From NCBI GenBank assembly GCA_002707495.1, contig PAMZ01000010.1:1-64000 (forward strand): a DNA stretch of 64,000 nt, read 5' to 3'. Positions 7,244-17,500 of the stretch are shown here, piece after piece. The stretch comes from Halobacteriovoraceae bacterium (GTDB lineage: Bacteria; Bdellovibrionota; Bacteriovoracia; Bacteriovoracales; Bacteriovoracaceae). Under the pieces are notes generated by a model. That model was not told the origin of the DNA. It ran no database searches and worked only from the letters and a program-made list of their open reading frames with translations. The translations under genes and the position numbers were made by a program. How positions within the stretch are numbered: the first letter of the stretch is position 1; each line of letters begins with the position of its first letter.

Positions 7244-10200
7244 ATGGCAAACGAGAAATGGACATTTTGGATTGATTGCGGCGGAACCTTTACTGATATT
7301 ATTGCTGTCAATGAGAACTCTGAGCATAAAGTGCATAAGCTTCTCTCTCACTCCCCTCATTATGAATCTGCAGTAGTGCAAGGAATCGAAGATCTTCTTG
7401 GTCATAATGATTTTTCTTGTATCGAAGAAGTAAGACTTGGAACCACGGTTGCAACCAACGCATTTTTAGAAAGAAAGGGAATTGCTTGCGCGCTTATCAC
7501 AACTCTAGGTCACAGAGATGTACTTGAAATTCGAAATCAAAACCGTGAAGATCTCTTCGCGCTGGATATAAAGAAAACCAAGCCTCTTTATTCAAGTGTC
7601 ACTCATATCGAAGGACGCATGAATGCCAAAGGAGAAGTCTTAGTTGAACTCGATGAAGATATCGCCATCTTTGAATTAAGTCGTATTCTTGATAAAGGAA
7701 TAAAGTCTCTTGCGATCTCTCTTATGCACTCCACTGTTAATCCGGCCCACGAACTGAGACTTCGAGAAATTGCCCTTGATTTAGGTTTTGAATATATTAG
7801 CCTCTCTCATGAAGTCTCGCCTCTAGCAAAATATGTCGCTAGAACCGAAACTTCAGTTATAGATGCCTATCTCTCTCCTTATCTTGCACAGTACACCAAG
7901 GATCTTTCTCAAAAACTTGGAATTCCAAATATTTTTTATATGCAATCAGACGGAGGTCTTTGCACAAAAGAATTTTTAAAAGGTCATAATGCTCTTTTAT
8001 CTGGACCTGCGGGAGGTCTTATTGGAGCAGCCGATGTAGCGAAAAAATTCAAGCGCGATAAGATTATAACCTTTGATATGGGAGGAACTTCTACGGATGT
8101 GGCGATCTATGATCGAGAACTCTCCATTGATCCTACTCCAGATTTTTATGGACTCAAACTTCTCTCCCCTATGGTGGACATTCACACCGTAGCTGCAGGG
8201 GGTGGTTCCGTTTTAAGCTATGATAATGGTCGCTTTTTGGTTGGACCAGAGTCAGCAGGGGCATATCCAGGCCCTGCTTGTTATCGAAACGGTGGATCTC
8301 TTACGATTACGGATGCGAATCTTTTTCTAGGTAGAATTGATCCTTCGAAATTTCCCAAAATATTTGGGCCAGATCAAAACCAAGCCCTGGATGAAAAAAT
8401 CGTAGAGGAAAAATTTAATGAACTCGCCTCTAAAACAGGTTTGAGTGCGAAAGAAGTGGCCGAAGGCTTTATCGAAGTTGCCGTAGAGACCATGGGACGC
8501 GCCATCAAAAAAGTCTCCATTGAAAAAGGACTCGATCCCAAAGATTTTATGCTCGTAAGTTTCGGTGGGGCCGCCGGACAGCTGGCCTTGAAAGTCGCGC
8601 AAAATCTTCGAATGAAAGAAGTTTTAATTCATCCCTTAAGCTCCGTTTTATCAGCCTATGGAATTGGGTGTGCTCTTCATCAAATCACAGAGCAAGGAAA
8701 ATCAAGTACTGATTTTGATCGACTACTCTTAAAGGCTAAAGAAAGCTTTCCCTATTGCGATTTTGAAATTCAAAAATCTTTTCTGCTTAAGGCCTCTGGA
8801 AGTGACCACACTGTTGAAATCAATGCTGATGATTTTGATCAAGCCTGTGCGAGATTTCAAACCTATCATGAAAAGACTTTTAGAACTAAAGCTGACTCGA
8901 TCGAGGAAGTCTCGGTTGCCGTAAAACTTCTTCATCAAAAAACTCGCAAGCTTGAATTTGATACCGAAGCCCAAAAAATTCAAGGTCCAAAAATCCTATC
9001 CGAAAATAAAACCTCTATTGTCATTGAAAAAGGCTGGAATGCTGAAAAATCTCAGCATGATACTTGGCTATTTTCTCTAGATTCTGAGATTGAAAATCAA
9101 AAAAGAGATCCCAAGATTGAATTAGAAATCTTCTTTCAACGTTTTCAATTTATCGCTGAACAAATGGGAATTCAATTACAAAGGCTTGCGCGCTCAATAA
9201 ATATCCGAGAGCGAAATGATTTTTCCTGTGCGCTTTTTACCAAAGATTGTGAATTGATTGCCAATGCTCCACATATTCCTGTGCATCTTGGTTCAATGGA
9301 TCAAGCTGTTAAAGCTGTGGCCAGGAACTTCAATCCTAGGCCTTTTGAGAGTTTTATTTTAAACTCCCCTTTTCATGGAGGAACCCATCTTCCGGATACT
9401 ACCATCGTGACCCCCGTACATAATAATGATGAAATCGTAATGTGGGTTGCCTCCCGCGGGCATCATGCAGATATAGGGGGCAAATCACCAGGTTCTATGC
9501 CAGGGGACTCAAAAACATTAGAAGAAGAAGGAGTGATTATCACTCCTATCAAAATCTCTGAATCTGAATTAGTAGATAAAGAGCTCTTGGAAAAGATTCT
9601 TTTAAAGACGAAGTATCCGGTCAGGGACTTCAAAACAAATCTCCATGATATTCAGGCGAAAGTTTCTGCGAATTTAAAAGGTGTCACAGATTTAAAAGAA
9701 TTGATTCAAACCTCAGGAGTGGATTATATCAATACCATGAGTGAGAAGATTCTTGATTACACTCATCAAAAAATTCAGAATATTCTACAAGACTTCTCTT
9801 CGGCCAAAGCTGAAAAAGAGATCGCTCCGGATAGACAAATCAAAGTTGAATTAAAGCGAGAAAATAATAAAACGATCTTTGATTTTCAAGGTTCAAGCCC
9901 CAGGCTTAACTCAAATTTTAACGCCCCAATTCCCGTGGTTCAGGCGAGTATTCTTTTTGCCCTAAGATCTATGATTGAAGAGGCGATTCCGCTCAATTCC
10001 GGCGTTCTTCGTGCTATTGAAATTAAGATTCCTGAAGACTGTATGCTCAATCCTAAAGAAGACTCTCCCGTTGTGGCGGGAAATGTGGAAACATCTCAAG
10101 CTGTCTGTGATCTTATTTTTCAAGCGCTCAAAGTTAAAGCCAATAGTTATGGCAGCATGAATAATTTAAGCTTTGGAAACGATCAATATCAATATTATGA

Positions 10201-11062
10201 AACAATTTGTGGAGGAAGTGGAGCAACCAAAACAGCAGCAGGAGCATCCGCAGTACAAGTCAATATGACCAACTCTCTTCTCACTGATCCAGAAGTGATG
10301 GAGACAAGACTGCCTATTCTGATTGAGCTTATGGGGATTCGACACGGTAGTGGCGGCAAGGGAGCACATCGCGGTGGAGATGGAGTCTATCGAAGAATAA
10401 AATTCTTAGAAAATATGCGGGTTAATATGATCACTCAAGCCAGAAAGATTGCCCCTCAAGGACTTGCCGGAGGACAGAACGGAAAGCGAGGTCTTAATCT
10501 CATAGAATTTGACGGTCTCTGGTTTGAACTTCCTGAATGTTTTGAAAGAGATATTACAGCAGGAACCAGACTTTCTATAAATACTCCAGGAGGAGGAGGC
10601 TTCAAAGAGGCAAGTTCAGCTAATAAGCATCTCGTTTTTGGATTTGGTTCAAATATGGACTTAGAGCAAATCAAAACTCGTTGCCCCAGTGCAGAGCTTA
10701 TTGGCAGGGCCAAAATTTTTGATAAAGAAATCCGCTATACGCGCTACTCCCCGATCAGACTTGGAGGAGTTGCCGACATGTGTGAAGCCGAGGGAAGATT
10801 CGTCTACGGTTTAGTTGTAAGTATTGATGATAACGACCTTGCCGTTTTGGATAAGATTGAATGCGATGACAATGGCTATCAAAGACTTGAATTAGAGGCC
10901 CTCGATGATAATAAAGAACGTCTGTCGGTTTATGCTTATGATGTGATTGATAAAAACCCTGACATACCACCTACGGTGATTTACGAATGGTTAGTTTACA
11001 CGGGAGCTTATTATTTAGATGCGCCCCCGAAGTATCTGGAGCGCATTAGATCTTTTAGATAA
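7244..11062 (+). CDS. 5-oxoprolinase (HyuA-HyuB type) fused to a gamma-glutamylcyclotransferase domain
   Basis: A 1272-residue three-part protein. Residues 1 to about 520 are a hydantoinase A/oxoprolinase ATPase domain ([10 protein letters not shown] near the start, GPAGG and DMGGTSTDV later). About 620-1115 is the hydantoinase B domain ([27 protein letters not shown]). Residues about 1127-1272 are a gamma-glutamylcyclotransferase fold with the substrate loop GFGSN (1133-1137) and a candidate catalytic Glu at 1206 (LDKIE). The first two parts hydrolyse 5-oxoproline to glutamate using ATP; the last would make 5-oxoproline from gamma-glutamyl compounds. One polypeptide could thus carry out two successive steps of glutathione/gamma-glutamyl breakdown. 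Monocistronic. Confidence 0.9.
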   Translation: MANEKWTFWIDCGGTFTDIIAVNENSEHKVHKLLSHSPHYESAVVQGIEDLLGHNDFSCIEEVRLGTTVATNAFLERKGIACALITTLGHRDVLEIRNQNREDLFALDIKKTKPLYSSVTHIEGRMNAKGEVLVELDEDIAIFELSRILDKGIKSLAISLMHSTVNPAHELRLREIALDLGFEYISLSHEVSPLAKYVARTETSVIDAYLSPYLAQYTKDLSQKLGIPNIFYMQSDGGLCTKEFLKGHNALLSGPAGGLIGAADVAKKFKRDKIITFDMGGTSTDVAIYDRELSIDPTPDFYGLKLLSPMVDIHTVAAGGGSVLSYDNGRFLVGPESAGAYPGPACYRNGGSLTITDANLFLGRIDPSKFPKIFGPDQNQALDEKIVEEKFNELASKTGLSAKEVAEGFIEVAVETMGRAIKKVSIEKGLDPKDFMLVSFGGAAGQLALKVAQNLRMKEVLIHPLSSVLSAYGIGCALHQITEQGKSSTDFDRLLLKAKESFPYCDFEIQKSFLLKASGSDHTVEINADDFDQACARFQTYHEKTFRTKADSIEEVSVAVKLLHQKTRKLEFDTEAQKIQGPKILSENKTSIVIEKGWNAEKSQHDTWLFSLDSEIENQKRDPKIELEIFFQRFQFIAEQMGIQLQRLARSINIRERNDFSCALFTKDCELIANAPHIPVHLGSMDQAVKAVARNFNPRPFESFILNSPFHGGTHLPDTTIVTPVHNNDEIVMWVASRGHHADIGGKSPGSMPGDSKTLEEEGVIITPIKISESELVDKELLEKILLKTKYPVRDFKTNLHDIQAKVSANLKGVTDLKELIQTSGVDYINTMSEKILDYTHQKIQNILQDFSSAKAEKEIAPDRQIKVELKRENNKTIFDFQGSSPRLNSNFNAPIPVVQASILFALRSMIEEAIPLNSGVLRAIEIKIPEDCMLNPKEDSPVVAGNVETSQAVCDLIFQALKVKANSYGSMNNLSFGNDQYQYYETICGGSGATKTAAGASAVQVNMTNSLLTDPEVMETRLPILIELMGIRHGSGGKGAHRGGDGVYRRIKFLENMRVNMITQARKIAPQGLAGGQNGKRGLNLIEFDGLWFELPECFERDITAGTRLSINTPGGGGFKEASSANKHLVFGFGSNMDLEQIKTRCPSAELIGRAKIFDKEIRYTRYSPIRLGGVADMCEAEGRFVYGLVVSIDDNDLAVLDKIECDDNGYQRLELEALDDNKERLSVYAYDVIDKNPDIPPTVIYEWLVYTGAYYLDAPPKYLERIRSFR

Positions 11063-11530
11063 TTACATTTGAGATTGGAAGTAGTTTTGCTCACCAACTT
11101 TATCCATCAAGTCGAGTTGAGTCTCTATCCAATCGATATGATCTTCTTCTGTATCTTTTAAAAGAGTGGTCAGCATATTTCTCGTTTCAAAATCCTTCTC
11201 ACTCTCACAAAGATTGATAAGATCTTTGAGCATCTTCATATTCTCTGTTTCATAAGCAAGAGATTGCTCAAACATATAGCGAAGATCACGTTTAACTTTG
11301 AACCCATCTCGGCTTTGCACATCTGGATCACCTTCAAGAAAAATAATTCTTTTAATAACGAGATCTGCGTGAAGCCCTTCATGATTTTTCTCCCCATCAA
11401 TATGGGTAAAAAGTTTTGTTAGTCCCCAATCGTCATAGATTCTTGAATGCAAGAAATACATATCTACTGATGTGAGCTCTTTTGTTAAAAGCTTATTAAG
11501 ACCATCAATAACTTTTTGTGAACCTTTCAT
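11063..11530 (-). CDS. bfr: Bacterioferritin-like protein lacking the haem Met
   Basis: Iron-storage ferritin, 155 residues, aligning without gaps to the N-terminal half of E. coli Bfr from memory. The ferroxidase ligands are conserved (E18, E51, H54, the Glu of LAYETENMK, and E/H in EEDHIDW). The residue equal to haem ligand Met52 is Gly (HEGLHAD), so this subunit should not bind haem in the usual way, unless it pairs with a second Met52-bearing subunit elsewhere. Its stop directly abuts that of the convergent oxoprolinase gene. Confidence 0.88.
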   Translation of the reverse strand: MKGSQKVIDGLNKLLTKELTSVDMYFLHSRIYDDWGLTKLFTHIDGEKNHEGLHADLVIKRIIFLEGDPDVQSRDGFKVKRDLRYMFEQSLAYETENMKMLKDLINLCESEKDFETRNMLTTLLKDTEEDHIDWIETQLDLMDKVGEQNYFQSQM

Positions 11531-11560
11531 AAAGTTTTCCTCTTTTTTATGGCAGCCGAA

Positions 11561-11989
11561 TTATTTACAACGAAATGATTCTACCACTTGCCCATTTTTA
11601 TAACGCTCAAGTTGTAACATACCATCTACAAGTTGTAACTCACTTGTCTCTTCGATCTTTAAACCTAAAAACCGAGTTCTCGCCACGACAGTTAAAAGCT
11701 CCTGAGCACAAGACGCAGTTAATTTCACTTTTAGTCTTCCAAAACGAGAGCTGGTAATCTCACTTTCACGTTCAACACCATCGGCCACAACTTCTTGAGT
11801 GGTGGTGTCTGCGTCTGATTCATAAGTAATCAAATAAGAGTTTTGATTCGTCATTTTAATTTCGACCGCCATTCCTGCGGGAAGCTCTCTATTTGAATCT
11901 GATTCACATTGAGTATAAGTTCCTGATAAATCTGGGCATGCAAAGGCTGATAATGATGTAAAAAGTAGCCCTACGAGTATCGTTTTCAT
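11561..11989 (-). CDS. Small secreted protein of unknown function
   Basis: The ATG at 11989 gives a clear signal peptide (MKTILVGLLFTSLSAFAC) and follows a GGAGAC-like ribosome binding site; a longer reading from 12043 has no such signal. The mature part is about 125 residues with four cysteines, opening PDLSGTYTQCES, and is beta-rich with charged turns. That layout resembles small lipocalin-like or DUF-type periplasmic proteins, but no family is recognised. Upstream of bfr on the same strand with a 30-base gap, so co-transcription is possible. Confidence 0.65.
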   Translation of the reverse strand: MKTILVGLLFTSLSAFACPDLSGTYTQCESDSNRELPAGMAVEIKMTNQNSYLITYESDADTTTQEVVADGVERESEITSSRFGRLKVKLTASCAQELLTVVARTRFLGLKIEETSELQLVDGMLQLERYKNGQVVESFRCK

Positions 11990-12110
11990 AATTGGTCTCC
12001 TTGGTTTGGAATAAAGCCTAACGTGAACAACCCAAGGCGACAATAAATTTTAGGTTATTAATGCTTCACATCATCTTGCTTAGCATCCAAGTTAGTGGTA
12101 TTTAGGGCCT

Positions 12111-12962
12111 GTGAAAGTGTTTTGGATTCTCTTATTCATGTCTTACTCGAGTTTTGCGATGGAATATAGTCTCAAAGTAGAAGGTCATCAAAAGACATAT
12201 AATATACATATTGAACACGAAAAAGCTGAGGGAAATCAAAAGCTCGCCATTATAGCTCATGGTTATATGAACCATTGTCGCTACCTTGATGTTCTTAAAG
12301 AAAATCTAAAAAGCCTAAATTACGATGTTCTCTGCTACGATCTTCCAGGCCATGGAAAAAGCAGTGGTAAAAAATTTGATATCGATCATTTTAAAACTTA
12401 TGCCTTGGTCACTCGCTCGGTAATAGCGAAAGCTCAAGAAAGTGGTTACCAGAAAATTGATTTTATCGCCCATAGTACTGGAACGGTCGGTGTAACGGAA
12501 CTTCTGCTGGAACAAGAAAATCTTGGGTTAAGTAGAATTGTCTATATCGCTCCTCTTATTCGTTCTTATTTATATAAACTCTCCTATTGGAGCTGGCGCT
12601 TAGGTGGACGTCTACTTCCAAGGCTTCCGGTGAGACCATTAGGCGAAGTCCATCCAGAGTATTTAGAAATCGTAAACTCTGATCCTTTTTACCCAAGATC
12701 AGTTCCTAACCATTTTGCTGGTGAGCTTTTTAGCTGGAATGATTATCTAGAAAGCTTAAATAGAGTGAGCGAGAGAAAGATTCATATCCTTTTTGGAACA
12801 AGAGATACTGTTATCAATACTCAATTTAATCGTTATTTTTTTGAAACTTATTTTCCCGCTGCAGAGATTCAAACCCTCGAAGGTTCAAATCATCTCTTCT
12901 TTCACCATAATCAAAACATCAGGGAAAAGTTTTTTACAAGACTCGAGGCAATTTTAAACTGA
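12111..12962 (+). CDS. Secreted alpha/beta hydrolase, lysophospholipase/monoacylglycerol-lipase-like
   Basis: A 283-residue serine hydrolase with an N-terminal signal peptide (about 1-16). Fold landmarks are AHGYMNH (oxyanion HG, 49-55), YDLPGHGKSSG (76-86), nucleophile S122 in AHSTG, D232 in GTRDTVI and H261 in GSNHLF. The nucleophile elbow has Ala in place of the first Gly. The DLPGHGKSSG block is typical of the S33 / monoglyceride-lipase group. The start codon is GTG at 12111 after AGGG. Export suggests action on lipid or ester substrates in the envelope or outside. Its stop abuts the convergent 484-residue gene. Confidence 0.8.
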   Translation: MKVFWILLFMSYSSFAMEYSLKVEGHQKTYNIHIEHEKAEGNQKLAIIAHGYMNHCRYLDVLKENLKSLNYDVLCYDLPGHGKSSGKKFDIDHFKTYALVTRSVIAKAQESGYQKIDFIAHSTGTVGVTELLLEQENLGLSRIVYIAPLIRSYLYKLSYWSWRLGGRLLPRLPVRPLGEVHPEYLEIVNSDPFYPRSVPNHFAGELFSWNDYLESLNRVSERKIHILFGTRDTVINTQFNRYFFETYFPAAEIQTLEGSNHLFFHHNQNIREKFFTRLEAILN

Positions 12963-14417
12963 CTACATTCCCAAAACTTGACTACCTGCTAAAGCAGCTA
13001 TTCCAGTTCCACCTGCTTTGATGACAATAGAATTATTGCGATCAAGAGGGTCCTCATTTCTAGCACCTGGAGTGATGGCCCCTTCACTAATCTTCACACC
13101 TGCTATCGCCCCAATTCTTTTAAAACTCGCTCTCACTCCATCGGCTGTAAAATGAAGAGGTGGTGCGGCGTTGTCTCTGCCTTCGTATTCGCGATTCGTG
13201 ACAAAATCTCGCATGGTTTGAAGATCCGAGTTACTCATCTCAGGTCTTCTGGTGGTTTTATAGGAAACCATTTCAGAGCGTAAATCACCACTAAAGTTTA
13301 CAACTTCATTGATAATTCGGTCTCGGTTTTCTTGCGAGACTTGCAGAAGTATACCTTGCAGGAACTCTCTTTCAATTTCATCTGGAGACCTATTTTGCAT
13401 TTCATTAATTCGATTTTGAAGTTCAAGGACCATAGAGGCGTCTGGAGAAATTTGATACAAACTGCCAACTATTCGATTATATCTTTCAGTTAAACGCTCT
13501 GAAGCTTCAGGACTAGTTCCCTGAGTGACATATGCATTCATAGCACTTCCAGGATTTGAGAAGCGTTGATTGGTAGCCTCTCGATCAGATAAAGAATTAA
13601 GCCAAGTCTCTGCACTTTGTTGGCCTAGCTCTCTTAGATCTGAATCTGAAGTGGTTTGAGTCCGATCAAGCAGGTTCATGATTCTTCTATCTCGGTCTCT
13701 ATTATCCGAAGCTCTAAAAGTAAAGCTGGCTTCATTATCAATAATCAAATTACTAAATGGTGTATCATTTGGCGCACCTTCTTCCATAAACTCATCAACA
13801 CCCATTCTAATTTTTCTATTATTAATTGTGTGAATTTTAATCCTGATTTCACCTGCCAAATCTCCTCTTTGAATTGTCTCTACTTCAAGAGATTCAATAT
13901 TCTGGACAAGAGAAAAGACAGCATCAGGTAAGATTAAATTGAAAGGCTCATTGGTAATAATATTTAAAAGCCCTAACATTGTCTCTTGATCGATATGTGT
14001 CTCTGGGGAATTCTCATTTACCAATTCAGCGAAAGTATAAAGAGTATAAATTCCTGAGCCGAGCAGATTAGGATCATTGGTATTCACATTAAAATATTTT
14101 GAAAAATCTAGCAGTCTGTCGAAATTATTAAAAACGATATCAAATAAACTTGATTCTTCTTCAACTGTATCACCACTATTTAAAACATCACTTATATCTT
14201 CCCAAAGCCAGGTAGCTTCCTCTAACCCACTCACAATATCTCTTCTATAACAATCCATTTGAGGATCACCATCGTTTGCATTGAGAAGACTGTGGTAGGC
14301 GTTCGAGATGCGCGCATTAACTCGTTCCATATGATAGGGATCTTCTACTTCTTGGGCCCATGTGGCCGAAACAAACAAACAACTTAAGAATACAAATAAA
14401 AAGCTAGATTTGATCAT
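12963..14417 (-). CDS. Secreted protein of unknown function, 484 residues
   Basis: Signal peptide MIKSSFLFVFLSCLFVSATWAQ, then a mostly helical, acidic and Asn-rich mature chain. A cysteine is seen near residue 56 (MDCYRRD), and the C-terminus turns Gly/Ala-rich (KAGGTGIAALAGSQ). No domain is recognised. It diverges from the 1240-residue peptidoglycan-type protein across 141 bases and has the same compositional style (Asn, Glu, Ser, Arg-rich), so the two may be expressed together and act together; that is inference from arrangement. Confidence 0.7.
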   Translation of the reverse strand: MIKSSFLFVFLSCLFVSATWAQEVEDPYHMERVNARISNAYHSLLNANDGDPQMDCYRRDIVSGLEEATWLWEDISDVLNSGDTVEEESSLFDIVFNNFDRLLDFSKYFNVNTNDPNLLGSGIYTLYTFAELVNENSPETHIDQETMLGLLNIITNEPFNLILPDAVFSLVQNIESLEVETIQRGDLAGEIRIKIHTINNRKIRMGVDEFMEEGAPNDTPFSNLIIDNEASFTFRASDNRDRDRRIMNLLDRTQTTSDSDLRELGQQSAETWLNSLSDREATNQRFSNPGSAMNAYVTQGTSPEASERLTERYNRIVGSLYQISPDASMVLELQNRINEMQNRSPDEIEREFLQGILLQVSQENRDRIINEVVNFSGDLRSEMVSYKTTRRPEMSNSDLQTMRDFVTNREYEGRDNAAPPLHFTADGVRASFKRIGAIAGVKISEGAITPGARNEDPLDRNNSIVIKAGGTGIAALAGSQVLGM

Positions 14418-14558
14418 TCTTATGTATCGGCAGAGAGAAGACTAAATTGAAGTGAAATTCTAGAGTTAGCTTTTCATTCATAGCTTTTAACTTGTTGAAT
14501 TTACTTCAAAAAAGGCTTTAAACACTCATACCATAGTAAAACTATCCGATAAGAAATT

Positions 14559-17500
14559 ATGAATTTAAGGCCTAAATTCTTGCGGCTTCTTGCCTTCTTA
14601 GTTGGATCTCTCATGACAATGAGTCTATCTGCAAGTGATTATACCCTCTCACAAGAGTGTCGCTCCCAGCTTGATGAGATATTCACTGATCAATCAAATA
14701 GCGAGACCATCAAGAGATTTCTAAAATTGCAAGCCAACCTCACAACTCATAGACTTGCTTGGACTTTTACCCATAATTCAAATCAAACGGAAAGTTTTAA
14801 ACTAGAAAATGAAATTCTAGAAATAATTAACCAGATTGAAAATAATGATGATCCAGCTTTTATAGCTGCGAGAGAACAATTTAGAAGCCATAAACTTTCG
14901 AGAAAAGCACTGGCCGAAATCATGCCTTTCGTTTCAGAGATTTTGCAACAACAAGCAAGTGATATAAATAATAATAACCAACGCTTCTTTCACTTAAAGG
15001 CAAGTGATTTAAAAATGCTCGAGCTTTTGGGATCAAAGGAGCTCGACTCTCAAGGAAATATAGATAGCCGACTTTTTGTAGATAATACTCAAGACCAAAG
15101 TATTCTCAACTTAACAAAGATTGTAAACTCTTCACTTCGTGAGGTACAAACTGACGAGCAAATTGAGACCTTTCAAAACTCTATTAACCGCTATCTTCAA
15201 AATTTTGATCAACTCTTCAAAAGTCTTTCGGAGTTCGACTATCAAGCTTGTTATGGAGACTTTAAAAATAAAACGTGTAGAGAATCTGAGGATGAGTTCA
15301 ATCAGCTTTTAATCAATCACGTAATGGATCTTCTCAACGCTACTGAGCAAATTGAAGACACAACAAAATTTGAGGCCTTGCGCTATGGTTCAGTCTGGCT
15401 CAATTTAAATCCAGAATCTTCTGGGACTCGCAATCAAAGAGTTAATCTTGAAACACCGAGATCACCAGAGGTTACGATTGACCAAGTACCACCCGTCCTA
15501 CCTAGCCAAGATCCTGACTCAACTGAACTTGTTCCAGGAACGCGACTTAGAGTAAATTCAGATTCTGACGAGCCGATTAACCTTGAAGATTTCCCAGCAC
15601 TTTTAGAAGAGTACATAAATATGATTATGGGATACTACAATCATTTTTTTACTCGTGAATATTTGCGAGAAAACCCTGAACTTGCCTTTCAACTCGCAAG
15701 AGCACTTGAAAGACGAGAGGCATCCATCAGTGCTGGTGAAGAACCAGATAATATTTTCTATTACCCGAATGAGGATGGAACTTATAGAGAACTAAGACTT
15801 CCTGATATAGATCCGAACTCAAGACTTATGGAGCGAGTTGGTAGAAGGGAAAGCGTCCCCTATCAACAAATCCTAGATGAACTTAATACATTAAATGAAG
15901 ATAGCTCGCGAGAAAAGCGCTGGCCTTGTGGTTTTAGAAGTCCTGGAAATGAAGACCTACAAGTTGATAGTTATGAGGGAGACTTAAGACGGGCCAGAGA
16001 CAATGCGCTTAGAGGTTATCGTGATGCCATTAGAGATTCTTACCGTCTGCGTGCTAATACGAGATCTCTTAATCGAACCAGACGATTAACAGGAAGACCT
16101 CCTCTTCCACGAATGATTTATTATAATGGTACATTCTGTGACACTCACACAGGCTTTCGAGTGAATAATACTGTTGAAAGCTTTATTGAAGTTTCCACTC
16201 CTATCAGTGAAGACTCGCCCAGTGAGGTCATTGTATCATCTGAAGAGGTCCCAACCAGACCATCTGAGTCGGATGCCTTATCTATTTACCAAGGGCTATT
16301 AGAGAGACCTGATCAGGCTGGACAATTTGACGGACTCGATAATAGTGATGGTCTTAGACCATTAACCTTTGTTCGAGACAATGAAGTGATATCAATTACT
16401 GGTAATACTTACTCTGTCTCGGAAGGAAAAACACCTAACCAAGTTCAAGCTGAGATTGAAGGACGTCCTTATTTCTTTAATGAAGAAGATAGACTTGTGT
16501 TAACTTCTGACCCAGATCAAGAGATCACAGACGAGCAAATTCTCTCTGTCATTCAAGAGCGAAATCCCGGTTTTAATCAAGAAATAAGCCCTGAAAGCTA
16601 CCCAGAGCTAGCGGTTCAGGCGGACGCAATTGCAAGAGGAACTCTCGTCTACAACACACCAGAAGGGGTGCGTTTTACGAGTTCCGGAAATCTCGTAGAA
16701 AATTGTGACGAGCTATCTGGTGAAGAAGATAGAGAAATTAGACGTGGATGCAACTCCTATGCAACGAGAATGCAAGAGGAGTTTTTAAATAATGCCGGCG
16801 ATAACGAAAGAGTGATTCACCAATTTCAGTCCAGCACTGAAAATGAATGTGGATTTTATACTATTGCTAATAAACAAACAGGTTATCTTAACGTTTATAA
16901 TAATGCAGGAGAGCTGGTTTATACTTCCAGGGCCTTATACGGTGAGACTGCTGGAGACCAACGTACCCAAAGACTAAATGGATTTGAAGAGTCAGGCCCA
17001 ATTAGAACGAACGGAACTACAGGTGCCGGAGCTTATAGTATTGTTGTCCAACGAGGTGACGACGATTATGAGCACCCTTATTATCAAGATATGTATGATG
17101 GTCAAATCTTAGAAGTGAGAGCAAGTTCTGGCTCTCCGTTTCGAGAGGGGGGAAATATAAGCTCGACCATGGCAATTCACGCCCCACCTAATATAGGCTC
17201 AAGACAAGAGAGAGTCGATGCCTTAGCTGAACCTAATCCAGAGGAAGCTCAAATTCGAATGTCTGGTGGCTGTATAAATATCTCAGATGATAACTATCTA
17301 GCGCTGCAAGAGCTTCTCTCCCAAAATGCTGGAAGTGGTGAATTTGAATGCCCTCTCTATGTTCTACCCGAAGATCAAAATACTCGTTTTGAATTGAGAA
17401 ATGGTGAGCTCTTCTACGCTCCAAGTGAAACTCTAACAACTTCAGAAGGTGGAATCTGTGATGATTTAAGCCAGGCATCTAGTAATGGCTGTAGCACTCA

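Noticed and set aside
10456..10713. 85-codon antisense frame in the oxoprolinase gene
   Set aside because: Falls opposite a conserved part of the HyuB domain; a shadow frame.
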